Positions 50,232-57,817 of a stretch of 61,945 bases of DNA are shown here, piece after piece. The stretch is from Gemella sp. GTDB lineage: Bacteria > Bacillota > Bacilli > Staphylococcales > Gemellaceae. The notes below the pieces were generated by a model. The model saw nothing but the letters and a program-made list of their open reading frames with translations. It was not told the origin of the DNA and did no database searches. The position numbers and the translations under genes were made by a program. The stretch is taken from contig JAUMWC010000008.1 of assembly GCA_030529855.1 (NCBI GenBank), forward strand, positions 1 to 61,945, written 5' to 3'. How positions within the stretch are numbered: the first letter of the stretch is position 1; every line of letters begins with the position of its first letter.

Positions 50232-50606
50232 CTAGACTTTCAATTCTCTTTTTAACTTTTTCAAAAATACTAAATCAAATGTTTGTAGTATTGCTATTAA
50301 GAATAGACCTAAAACTAAAATTATTAAATTATTTCCTAGGAAATATAATTTATAAGCGTGCATAATTAAAAATATTGCCAACATTATATTTAAAATTGGT
50401 AGTAAATATTTTCCTTCTTTATAAAATCTAATTTGCTTTTCAAGACTTCTAAATTTCATAAAAAATGGTACTGTCAGTATCGCTAGGGTAGATACAGAGT
50501 TAATCATATTAGTATAAGTCATTCTAGAAAATTCTTCTGATAGGAAATATATAAATATTCCATAAACTACAACTCTTATAATGAATTCTATACTTCTTTT
50601 TATCAT
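50232..50606 (-). CDS. Small membrane protein 4 (124 residues)
   Basis: The protein has four membrane helices and the end LGLFLIAILQTFDLVFLKKL. It is a paralogue of gene 5 (50742-51092), which ends LGIFLIAILQIFDSIFLKNL. AAGGAGTG supports the ATG at 50606. Its promoter region contains an A17 tract (50654-50670) directly beside a TATAAT. Confidence 0.7.
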   Translation of the reverse strand: MIKRSIEFIIRVVVYGIFIYFLSEEFSRMTYTNMINSVSTLAILTVPFFMKFRSLEKQIRFYKEGKYLLPILNIMLAIFLIMHAYKLYFLGNNLIILVLGLFLIAILQTFDLVFLKKLKRELKV

Positions 50607-50643
50607 AAAAATCACTCCTTTTTTTATTTTATCTTCACCTTTA

Positions 50644-50680
50644 TTATATCACGAAAAAAAAAAAAAAAAAGCGCTACCTT
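50644..50680 (-). promoter_or_regulatory. Promoter with A17/T17 homopolymer before gene 4
   Basis: On the minus strand seventeen T (50670-50654) are followed by CGTGA and TATAAT (about 50648-50643). The run fills the spacer region, so length change by slippage would alter promoter spacing. AAGGTAGCGC before it may belong to a hairpin. Confidence 0.55.
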
Positions 50681-50741
50681 TTCGTTAAATAAAGGATTTT
50701 TTTATAAAAAAGACAGGCTAGACCTGTCTTAATTTTGTATT

Positions 50742-51092
50742 CTAATTATGCAATTTTCTTTTTAAATTTTTTAGGAATATTGAATCAAATATTTGTAGTA
50801 TTGCTATTAGGAATATACCTAAAAACACTATTTCTAATTTTACTCCTTGGAAAGCTAAGATAATAAATATTACCACCAACATTATATTCTCTAAGGGATG
50901 TAAGTATTTTATATTTGAATAATTTCCAATAAGATATTCATCATCTCTAAATTTTACCAAAAAGGGAATAACTACTCCTATTGTAATTCCTACCCAACCA
51001 ATAATCCACTGTATAATAGAACTGTCGCCACTACTATAGAATAGTATCACTAACACTGCTAATCTAACTATAAATTCTAAAAATTTTTTCAT
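50742..51092 (-). CDS. Small membrane protein 5 (116 residues)
   Basis: Paralogue of gene 4: four membrane helices (FIVRLAVLVILFYSS, IIGWVGITIGVVIPFLV, ENIMLVVIFIILAF, IVFLGIFLIAILQIF). A hairpin (AAGACAGG...CCTGTCTT, 50709-50731) follows its stop, so it ends one transcription unit and gene 4 starts another. Function unknown. Confidence 0.7.
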   Translation of the reverse strand: MKKFLEFIVRLAVLVILFYSSGDSSIIQWIIGWVGITIGVVIPFLVKFRDDEYLIGNYSNIKYLHPLENIMLVVIFIILAFQGVKLEIVFLGIFLIAILQIFDSIFLKNLKRKLHN

Positions 51093-51104
51093 AGTCTCTA
51101 CACT

Positions 51105-51371
51105 CTACTTTTGAGATACTGCTAGTTTACTTTTTTCTTTTTTTAAGAAGTAGAAACCTAAAGTAACTATAGCTACACTTACTGCATATTTACCAATTAA
51201 TATAGGGAAACTTGGTACTATTAAATCCTTAGCTGCTGTATCTATTAAGAAACCAGCATTCGTGTCAATTAGTGTATTATTTGTCCACAGTAATTCTATT
51301 ACTATTCCTACAACAATCATACCTACGAAAAATATATTTGCGTTTAAAAATTCTTTAAATAATCTGTTCAT
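51105..51371 (-). CDS. Small membrane protein 6 (88 residues)
   Basis: The protein has two membrane helices (IFFVGMIVVGIVIELLW and KYAVSVAIVTLGFYFL) separated by an outside-type loop with TAAKDLIVPSF, and a lysine-rich end. AAGGAG lies before the ATG. It is 12 bases upstream of gene 5. Family not recognised. Confidence 0.65.
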   Translation of the reverse strand: MNRLFKEFLNANIFFVGMIVVGIVIELLWTNNTLIDTNAGFLIDTAAKDLIVPSFPILIGKYAVSVAIVTLGFYFLKKEKSKLAVSQK

Positions 51372-51407
51372 AATCTTTTCTCCTTTTGTATAATTTATAA
51401 ACTTTAA

Positions 51408-51584
51408 CTAAATTACATATTTTTTATAAAGAAATTCGTTTAGGCTCCATCCGAAAAATAATCCTACTGTAAACCAGTGTTGAATTGAGTCTGACCCAAA
51501 AATTCCACCTGAAGCTCCTACTAAAATTCCACCTATAGCAATTGGGACATATCTATTAGTTAATATTTTATCTAACTTTTTCAT
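51408..51584 (-). CDS. Small membrane protein 7 (58 residues)
   Basis: The start at 51584 (MKKLDKILTNRYVPIAIGGI) has AAAGGAG; the frame is open upstream with no site. One or two glycine-rich membrane segments (PIAIGGILVGASGGIFGS, HWFTVGLFFGWSLNEF) follow. It is the first gene of the row. No BceR-type operator is seen upstream. Confidence 0.62.
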   Translation of the reverse strand: MKKLDKILTNRYVPIAIGGILVGASGGIFGSDSIQHWFTVGLFFGWSLNEFLYKKYVI

Positions 51585-51813
51585 AATTCTTTCTCCTTTG
51601 GTTTTTTTGTATACCTTTTCTTTAAATTCATTATACATTATCTTATATTTCTTTTTCAATACTTTTCTATTGTTTTTCGATATATTTTTGTTATGTATAG
51701 TGTAGTTATAATTTAAACATATAAAAAAACTAGTCTCCTTCTAAATATTAACTTAACTCTTTTGTAAATTTTTAAATATTGAAAAATATATATCATTATG
51801 ATAGAATACAAGT

Positions 51814-51945
51814 ATAATAAAAAGAGCCGTGCTAGTAACACGACTCAAGTAGAATACTGTTTAGACAGTAGCTGCTGATATATTTAGATTAAAAAATAAT
51901 CCATCAGACTTTGCCAAAAGAATTAAGATGGATTATTTTTATTTG
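51814..51945 (+). ncRNA. Antitoxin RNA of the second Hol_Tox locus (family I)
   Basis: The promoter is TTGAAA (51779-51784), 17-base spacer, TAGAAT (51802-51807). The RNA has AAAGAGCCGTGC...CACGACTCAAGTAGAATACTG, and ends at the hairpin AATAATCCATC...GATGGATTATTTTT (51897-51938) shared with the toxin mRNA. Confidence 0.78.
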
Positions 51946-52049
51946 TCTTTTTTTATAATAGCAAGAACAATCATAACCATCAAAGTGATTAAGGAAATTA
52001 ATAAACTTCCAAAAGCAATCATCAAGTTAAGTATATCTGCTGTAGACAC
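51939..52049 (-). CDS. Hol_Tox-type holin-like toxin, GTG start
   Basis: The 36-residue peptide MSTADILNLMIAFGSLLISL, then ITLMVMIVLAIIKKDK, is a close homologue of the one at 27183. GTG start with AAAGGAG about 9 bases upstream. The leader (GATGGTGGCTGACT, then GCTTTATGCAAGTATCA) is conserved between the two. Promoter TTGAAT (52182-52177) and TATAAT (52160-52155). Confidence 0.85.
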   Translation of the reverse strand: MSTADILNLMIAFGSLLISLITLMVMIVLAIIKKDK

Positions 52050-52214
52050 CTTCGCTTTCTCCTTTCATAAGTTTTTGTTGATACTTGCATAAAGCACCAC
52101 TCCCTTACTTTAAGAGTCAGCCACCATCTTTTTTACTTTTATTCTACATCACTCATTATAACACAGCTATATAATTATTCAAGACTAGTCCACTTAATAT
52201 TTGTCTTAAATAAA

Positions 52215-52257
52215 AAAGAAATTCTTCTCTATTTAAGTGAAAAATTTCTTTTTTTTA
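52215..52257 (-). terminator. Terminator of the two-component operon
   Basis: AAAAGAAATT...AATTTCTTTTTTT stem just after the kinase stop. Confidence 0.75.
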
Positions 52258-52258
52258 T

Positions 52259-53236
52259 CTACACCACATTCTCTTCTTGAAATTTTATCCTAACCTTTGT
52301 TCCGACTCCTACTTGTGAGCTGATTTCTAAGTGGCAAGATATTTTATCTGCTGCTTTCTTGGCTAGGTAGAGTCCTAAACCAGATGATTTTTGTCCAGCT
52401 CTTCCGTTAAATCCTGTGAAACCTTGGTCAAATATTCTTGGAAGATTGTCGCTAGATATTCCTATTCCTTGGTCTTCTATAACAAGAGAATTTTCTTCTT
52501 GGTATATTTTTATTCTAGTTTTGTCCTTACTATACTTTATCGCATTGGATAAAATCTGCTCTATTATAAAGGATAACCACTTTTTATCACTTATAGTTAT
52601 CAGATTAAGCTGACCGTAGTCTATGCTTATATTTTTGGCGAAGATTAGGCTAGAGTATTTTTTCAGCAAGGCATTAGTTTCTTTTTTCAGGTCTACCTTT
52701 TCCGCCAGTAGGTCTGATTGCCCTTTGTCTAGTCTTATGTAAGATAGGACTAGTTCTACATATTGTTCTATTTTGAAAAGTTCTATTTCTAACTTTTTCT
52801 TGTTTTCATCTTGAGTGTTTTCTATCAGGAATGATAGGGCAGAAATAGGCGTTTTTATTTGATGAACCCACATAGAGTAGTAGTCGTGAATGTTTTTTGT
52901 TTCTATCTTACTTTCTTCTATTATATTTTTATTTCTAGAATTTTCTATTTTTACTAGGTCTAGAATTTTATTTTCTATCTGATTAAAGGCTTCTTCTATT
53001 GATAAATCTTCTAAATATCCTTCTTTTTTTATGTTTTCTATTACTTCTTTTTTATTTTTGTATTTAGAATAATCATTTATAAAGTAGATACTTAGTAAAA
53101 TTATTTGCAGTAGAATAGGGTAGACGACTGGCTCGTAGGCTGATTTGTATAGAAATACTGAGACTAGTATTATGGCTAGGTTTGTCAGTAGGATACTTGT
53201 TATTATGAATATTTTTTCTTTTAAATACTCTTTCAT
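52259..53236 (-). CDS. BceS-type sensor histidine kinase
   Basis: The 325-residue kinase has two N-terminal membrane helices with almost no loop (IIVSVFLYKSAYEPVVYPIL region), the hallmark of intramembrane-sensing BceS-like kinases that read the flux of a BceAB transporter. The H-box is YYSMWVHQIKTPISAL, and the ATPase boxes are IEQILSNAIKYS, VIEDQGIGI and KSSGLGLYLAK. It overlaps the regulator stop by one base (TAATG). It probably serves both BceAB copies, since they share one operator sequence. Confidence 0.93.
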   Translation of the reverse strand: MKEYLKEKIFIITSILLTNLAIILVSVFLYKSAYEPVVYPILLQIILLSIYFINDYSKYKNKKEVIENIKKEGYLEDLSIEEAFNQIENKILDLVKIENSRNKNIIEESKIETKNIHDYYSMWVHQIKTPISALSFLIENTQDENKKKLEIELFKIEQYVELVLSYIRLDKGQSDLLAEKVDLKKETNALLKKYSSLIFAKNISIDYGQLNLITISDKKWLSFIIEQILSNAIKYSKDKTRIKIYQEENSLVIEDQGIGISSDNLPRIFDQGFTGFNGRAGQKSSGLGLYLAKKAADKISCHLEISSQVGVGTKVRIKFQEENVV

Positions 53237-53904
53237 TAGACTATATAACCCCTACCTTTCTTGGTTTTGATAAAGTCTTCTAGTCCTACTTCTTCTAGCT
53301 TTCTTCTTAGTCTATTGACGTTTACTGATAGGGTGTTTTCGTCAACGAAGGAATCGTTATCCCACAGTTCTTTCATAAGGTCTTCTCTAGATACTATATT
53401 TTCTCTGTGTTCTAGGAGTAGGGCTAGGATTTTTGCTTCGTTTTTTGTAAGGATTTCTTCTTTTCCTTGGTAGTTTATCTTGTCTTTGCTTGAGTCAAAG
53501 ATTAATCCCTTGTAGGTTACTAGACTCGTTTCTGTGTTGAAAGAGTAGACTCTTCGTAAAATTGCATCTATCTTTGCTTTTAGTACTACTAGTTTGAAGG
53601 GCTTTGCGATAAAGTCGTCTGCTCCCATAGATACTGCCATTACTATGTTCATATCGTCTGATGCTGATGATATAAAGACTATTGGCGTTTTACTTATCTT
53701 TCTTATTTCTTCGCAGTAGTGATAGCCGTTATAGTAAGGTAGGTTAATGTCCATTAGAACTAAGTCAGGAGCAAAACTTACGAAGTCGTCGATGACTTTT
53801 GAAAAGTCTTCTACTTTTTTTGTTTCGAATCCCCATTTTTCAAGATAATCAGCTATTGATGTCGCTATGATTTCATCATCTTCTACTATCATTATTTTGT
53901 ACAT
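53236..53904 (-). CDS. BceR-type response regulator
   Basis: The 222-residue OmpR-family regulator has a receiver domain (VEDDEIIATSIADYL, phosphorylation Asp in PDLVLMDINLP, SSASDD, KPF) and a winged helix (LTKNEAKILALLLEHRENIV, DENTLSVNVNRLRRKLEEVG). It should bind the AATCTTACA-N4-TGTAAGATT operators at the two ABC operons. AAGGAG precedes the ATG. Confidence 0.94.
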   Translation of the reverse strand: MYKIMIVEDDEIIATSIADYLEKWGFETKKVEDFSKVIDDFVSFAPDLVLMDINLPYYNGYHYCEEIRKISKTPIVFISSASDDMNIVMAVSMGADDFIAKPFKLVVLKAKIDAILRRVYSFNTETSLVTYKGLIFDSSKDKINYQGKEEILTKNEAKILALLLEHRENIVSREDLMKELWDNDSFVDENTLSVNVNRLRRKLEEVGLEDFIKTKKGRGYIV

Positions 53905-53922
53905 AAGTTTTCTCCTTTATTT

Positions 53923-53938
53923 TGTTCTGTGTGAAACA
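53923..53938. promoter_or_regulatory. Degraded parS-like site
   Basis: TGTTCTGTGTGAAACA between mnmE and the regulator gene differs from the parS consensus at three adjacent positions, all transitions. Confidence 0.45.
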
Positions 53939-53942
53939 TTTT

Positions 53943-55325
53943 TTATTTTCCAAGACAGAATCTTGAGAATAATTCGTTGATTAGCTCTTCGCTTGTGTCT
54001 TCTCCGATTACTTCTCCTAATAGTTTGAAGGTGTTAGTGTAGTCGATTAGAACCATGTCTACTTCCAGTCCAAGCTCTGCTGCTGAAATTGCTTCGTTTA
54101 GGCTTGTTAGGGCTTGTTTTATTAGGTTTATTTGTCTTGAGTTTGATAGGTAAGTAGCATCTTTTTGTCTGATTTTTCCGTCAAAGAACATGTCTCTAAT
54201 GTTTTTCTCTAGGTCTTCTATTCCTAGGTAAGATGTCATTGATGTTCTGATGATAGGGTGACCGAAAGATAGTTTTTCTACTTCTTCTAAGTCAATTTTT
54301 GTTTCTAAGTCTAGTTTGTTTAAAATTATTATTGTTTGTTTATTTTCTGTTAGTTTTAATAATTCTCTGTCTACATCGTTTAGCTCATCTGCAGAGTTTA
54401 GTAGGAATAGGATTAGGTCTGCTTGTTCTAAGGCTTTTCTTGAACGTTCTATACCGATTGATTCTACGACGTCATCAGTTTCCCTAATTCCTGCTGTGTC
54501 TATAAGTTTGATAGGTACTCCTTTGATGTTTACGTGTTCTTCTAAAACGTCACGTGTTGTCCCAGCGATGTCTGTTACGATTGCCTTGTTTTCTTGTAGT
54601 AGGTTGTTTAGTAGTGATGATTTCCCTACGTTTGGACGTCCGATAATGGCTGTTGATAATCCTTCTTTTATGATTTTCCCTTGTTTAGATGTTTCTAATA
54701 GATTCTCTAAGGCTTCTTTGATTGCTGTTGATTTTGATAGGATTGTAGATGTTGTTTCTACTTCTAAATCGTCGTATTCTGGGTAATCAATGTTTACTTC
54801 TACTACTGCTAGGATATCTAGAATCTCGGCTCTTAGGCGTTTGATAAGTTCTGATAGTCTTCCTTGCATTTGGTCGTTGGCTATTAATGATGCTTCGTCT
54901 GTTTTTGACTTGATAAAGTCGATTACAGCTTCTGCTTGTGATAGGTCGATTCTGCCGTTTAGGAAGGCACGTTTTGTAAATTCTCCAGCTTCTGCCATTC
55001 TAGCTCCGTTGTCTAGACATAGTTGCAGGATTTTTTGGATTGTTATGATTCCACCGTGGCAGTTTATTTCTACTATATCTTCACACGTATATGTTCTTGG
55101 AGCTGCCATTTTTACTGCCATAATTTCTTCTACGATTTGGTCAGTTTCTGGGTCAAACGCGTGTCCGTAGTTGATAGTGTGAGTGTCTACACTTGCGATT
55201 GTTTTTCCTTTTGGTAATTTTAGTATTTTATCTGCTATTTCAAAGGCTTCTGGTCCACTAAGTCTTACTATACCAATGGCTCCTTCTCCCATAGCAGTCG
55301 ATATGGCTGCGATTGTTTCTGTCAT
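53943..55325 (-). CDS. mnmE: tRNA modification GTPase MnmE
   Basis: MnmE, with MnmG, modifies the wobble uridine (cmnm5U34) of certain tRNAs. The 460-residue protein has the N-terminal folate-binding domain, an inserted Ras-like G domain ([30 protein letters not shown]) and the conserved C-terminal FSRFCLGK. It sits downstream of rnpA and jag as in other Firmicutes, though mnmG does not follow. Confidence 0.97.
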   Translation of the reverse strand: MTETIAAISTAMGEGAIGIVRLSGPEAFEIADKILKLPKGKTIASVDTHTINYGHAFDPETDQIVEEIMAVKMAAPRTYTCEDIVEINCHGGIITIQKILQLCLDNGARMAEAGEFTKRAFLNGRIDLSQAEAVIDFIKSKTDEASLIANDQMQGRLSELIKRLRAEILDILAVVEVNIDYPEYDDLEVETTSTILSKSTAIKEALENLLETSKQGKIIKEGLSTAIIGRPNVGKSSLLNNLLQENKAIVTDIAGTTRDVLEEHVNIKGVPIKLIDTAGIRETDDVVESIGIERSRKALEQADLILFLLNSADELNDVDRELLKLTENKQTIIILNKLDLETKIDLEEVEKLSFGHPIIRTSMTSYLGIEDLEKNIRDMFFDGKIRQKDATYLSNSRQINLIKQALTSLNEAISAAELGLEVDMVLIDYTNTFKLLGEVIGEDTSEELINELFSRFCLGK

Positions 55326-55447
55326 TATTTTTCTCTTCTTTCTTTAATTTATTCTTTTCTATTATAAACTATTTTGAGATAAATAAAAAGAAGTGCAATT
55401 TATACACTTCTTCTTTCATTTTTATAAACAAAAAGAAATGTAGTAAA

Positions 55448-55810
55448 CTACATTTCTTTTATTAAATCTAATTCATATAGAGCTGCTTTGAAGTCATATT
55501 CATCGTATTCTTTTTTTAGAATATACTGAGCTCCGTTTTTATAGGCTTGATTTTTGTAGATATGTCCAGCACTTGAACAAATCATTATTATAGCATTCGG
55601 ATCGTCTTTTACTATTTCTTTAGTTGCATCTAATCCGTCTAAATTTGGCATACATATATCCATAGTTACTACATCTGGCTTAACTCTTCTGTATTCTGCG
55701 ATTGCTTCGTAACCATCTTTGGCGAAGAATACTTCGTTACCTAAATCCCTTTGGATATCGGCTCCTCTTTCTCTGTAGTATCCTGAGTCATCTACTATTA
55801 ATACTTTCAT
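55448..55810 (-). CDS. Orphan CheY-like single-domain response regulator
   Basis: The 120-residue receiver has acidic pair VDDS, phosphorylation Asp in VVTMDICMPNLDG, Ser in IMICSSAGH and Lys in YILKKEYDE. There is no output domain. AGGAGG supports the ATG at 55810; the frame is open further upstream. It lies between jag and mnmE, 6 or more bases after jag, with no histidine kinase beside it. No chemotaxis genes are seen. A hairpin with arms AAGAAATGTAGT/ACTACATTTCTT (55431-55460) overlaps its stop. Confidence 0.85.
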   Translation of the reverse strand: MKVLIVDDSGYYRERGADIQRDLGNEVFFAKDGYEAIAEYRRVKPDVVTMDICMPNLDGLDATKEIVKDDPNAIIMICSSAGHIYKNQAYKNGAQYILKKEYDEYDFKAALYELDLIKEM

Positions 55811-55821
55811 AAATATACCTC

Positions 55822-56712
55822 CTACCAAGCTGTTATTATTAGATATCTGTGTGGTTCTTTCCCTTCTGATAGGGTTTCTACGTTTTTAATACCACTTAAG
55901 GCTCCGTGAATTATTTTTCTTTCTTCACTTGTCATTGGCTCAAGTTCCACTGGACGTCCTAGTTTTTTAGATTTTTTAGCCATATTTAGAGCTAATTCTT
56001 CTAGGGTTGCTTTTCTGTTTTCTCTGTAGTCTTCACAATCTACTATAATCTTGAAGAAGTGATTTGTGAATTTTTTAGCATAGTTATTCGCTAGGTATTG
56101 TAATGAGTTTAACGTGTTTCCTCTTTTTCCTATCAGTAGGCTAGAGTTTTCAACATCGTTTATTCTTAGTACATAAGTTTTACTTGCTTCTACTTGAAAT
56201 TCTACAGTAGCTGTTTTGAATCCCATTGAGTGAACGATATCTCTTATATAAGTTACGATAGCTTCTTTGTTTTCTACTATCTTGTCTACTTTTTTGACTT
56301 TTACTTCTTCTACTGCGACTTCTTTAGTTTCTTCTGCAGTTTCAGTAGTATCAGTTTCCTTAACTTCTTCTTGTTTAGGTGCATTTTCTGTTTGCTCTGA
56401 TTTTTCTTCAGTTTTTTCTAATACAGCTGCTTCTTTTTCTACTTTTTCTTCTGTAGTAGAGCTTTCTGTAAATTTTTCTTCTTTATTAATAGCTTGTGTT
56501 TCCACTTCTGCACTTACTTGTTCTGTAAGAGAGTAGTCAGCATCTAGGGGAGTAAGTCTTACTAGGGCTTCTTTTTTGAATAGCCCGAAGATTCCTGCTG
56601 AACCTGCTTCTACTACTTCTATTTTTACTTTATCTTCTGATAGGTTAAGTTCTTTTAGTCCTTGTTTTATTGCTTCATCAACTGAATTCGCCTTATATTC
56701 ATAGTTACGCAT
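55822..56712 (-). CDS. khpB: RNA-binding protein KhpB/Jag
   Basis: The 296-residue protein has a Jag N-domain (YEYKANSVDEAIKQGLKELN, AGIFGLFKKEALVRL), a long Glu/Thr-rich linker (about residues 55-140), a KH domain (SLLIGKRGNTLNSLQYLANN) and an R3H domain (LEPMTSEERKIIHGALSGI). KhpB binds RNA with KhpA and affects cell division and elongation in cocci. It overlaps rnpA by 8 bases; yidC, normally between them, is absent. Confidence 0.95.
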   Translation of the reverse strand: MRNYEYKANSVDEAIKQGLKELNLSEDKVKIEVVEAGSAGIFGLFKKEALVRLTPLDADYSLTEQVSAEVETQAINKEEKFTESSTTEEKVEKEAAVLEKTEEKSEQTENAPKQEEVKETDTTETAEETKEVAVEEVKVKKVDKIVENKEAIVTYIRDIVHSMGFKTATVEFQVEASKTYVLRINDVENSSLLIGKRGNTLNSLQYLANNYAKKFTNHFFKIIVDCEDYRENRKATLEELALNMAKKSKKLGRPVELEPMTSEERKIIHGALSGIKNVETLSEGKEPHRYLIITAW

Positions 56713-57064
56713 TCTTTTTTCCTCTGTTTTTCATTTTCAATAATTTAGTATTTCTTAAAATATGATTTATTGATTTTACAAAATCTTCAAAAGGTATGTC
56801 TACAGCTCCAGCTCTTACGATTATTATTAAGTCTCTGGCTACTATTTTATCCTTATGTTGTGTAATTGCTTCTCTTACGTAACGTTTTAACTTGTTTCTT
56901 TTGTGAGCTTTACCTAATTTTTTACTAACAGAGATACCTAATCTAAAATGGTCTTCTGTGTTAGGTGAGTGATAGATAACAAATTGCCTGTTCGCAAAAG
57001 ATTTTTTTTCTTTTATTATTTTGTGGAAATCTTGTTCCTTTTTTATACGATATTCTTTTTTCAT
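56705..57064 (-). CDS. rnpA: Ribonuclease P protein component
   Basis: RnpA helps the RNase P RNA bind precursor tRNA. The 119-residue basic protein has the family pattern MKKEYRIKKEQDFHKIIKEK, RLGISVSKKLGKAHKRNKLK, RYVREAI. It lies 148 bases from rpmH and is separated from it by a hairpin (57157-57195). Confidence 0.96.
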   Translation of the reverse strand: MKKEYRIKKEQDFHKIIKEKKSFANRQFVIYHSPNTEDHFRLGISVSKKLGKAHKRNKLKRYVREAITQHKDKIVARDLIIIVRAGAVDIPFEDFVKSINHILRNTKLLKMKNRGKKNA

Positions 57065-57155
57065 TTGTAAACCTTTCTATCACTTTATTCTATCAGTTTA
57101 AGTGCTTTTTTACAACAATTTATGGTACTTTTCTCTACAGATTATATTTTAATAA

Positions 57156-57196
57156 TAAAAAATAGACCTTAGAAAATTAATCCCAAGATCTATTAT
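57156..57196 (-). terminator. Terminator or attenuator after rpmH
   Basis: AATAGACCTTAG and TAAGATCTATT-like arms form a stem followed on the minus strand by TTTTTTATT. It may only partly stop transcription into rnpA. Confidence 0.7.
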
Positions 57197-57211
57197 TATT
57201 TACGTTGCTAA

Positions 57212-57346
57212 TTAAGCTGAAAGAACTTTTCTTCCTTTAGCTCTACGTCTTGCTAAAACATTTCTTCCGTTTTTAGTACTCATACGAGCTCTAAATCCGT
57301 GAACTTTAGAATGTTTTCTTTTGTTTGGTTGATACGTACGTTTCAT
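57212..57346 (-). CDS. rpmH: 50S ribosomal protein L34
   Basis: The 44-residue protein [20 protein letters not shown], then [20 protein letters not shown], ending VLSA, is unmistakable L34. GAGGAGG precedes the ATG. It is the first gene leftwards from oriC, as in most bacteria. Confidence 0.99.
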   Translation of the reverse strand: MKRTYQPNKRKHSKVHGFRARMSTKNGRNVLARRRAKGRKVLSA

Positions 57347-57439
57347 TTTAGTCCTCCTCGAGTTTTTTCTTTATACGATAGATGTAATAACTATAAAATA
57401 ATACCACACTACATCCCAAAAATCAACCCCTAGCCTTAT

Positions 57440-57800
57440 TTTTTGCATTTTTTAGTTTTCCACAGTTTTTTCTATTTTTTGTTAATAAGTCTGTTTATAA
57501 CTTTTGGATTTTTTTGATAATTTTTTATATTTTTAACAGATATCCACAGTTTTAAAAAGATTCCACACACTTTCCCAAGAAAAGTTTTCCACAGGTTTTT
57601 AAAACTTTTTAAAAACTCACGTATTGTTTTTATAGAGCCTTCCACAGCTTTTAAAAACTTGTGGATATCTTGTAGGTTGGGGGACATGTTTTAGTCTTTT
57701 TAACAGTTTTTTGTTAGTTTTTAAATAGAGTTTTCAACATTTTTAAGAGTTTTTTCCACAGTTTGTTAAAAACTTGCTTATATGCTATAATGTTTATACT
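57440..57800. other. oriC, DnaA-box cluster upstream of dnaA
   Basis: No gene is present. DnaA-box-like nonamers: TTTTCCACA at 57456-57464, 57585-57593 and 57752-57760; ATATCCACA at 57540-57548 and inverted at 57660-57668; GATTCCACA 57560-57568; CCTTCCACA 57638-57646. The dnaA promoter probably overlaps the last boxes (TATGCTATAATG, about 57780-57791). Confidence 0.9.
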
Positions 57801-57817
57801 AAAATTAGGAGGTTTTT

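Noticed and set aside
54316-55217. Long plus-strand frames opposite mnmE
   Set aside because: They mirror the mnmE G domain; mnmE is certain.
57472-57687. 71-codon minus-strand frame in oriC
   Set aside because: It covers the DnaA boxes and has no ribosome-binding site; such frames are common in AT-rich origins.
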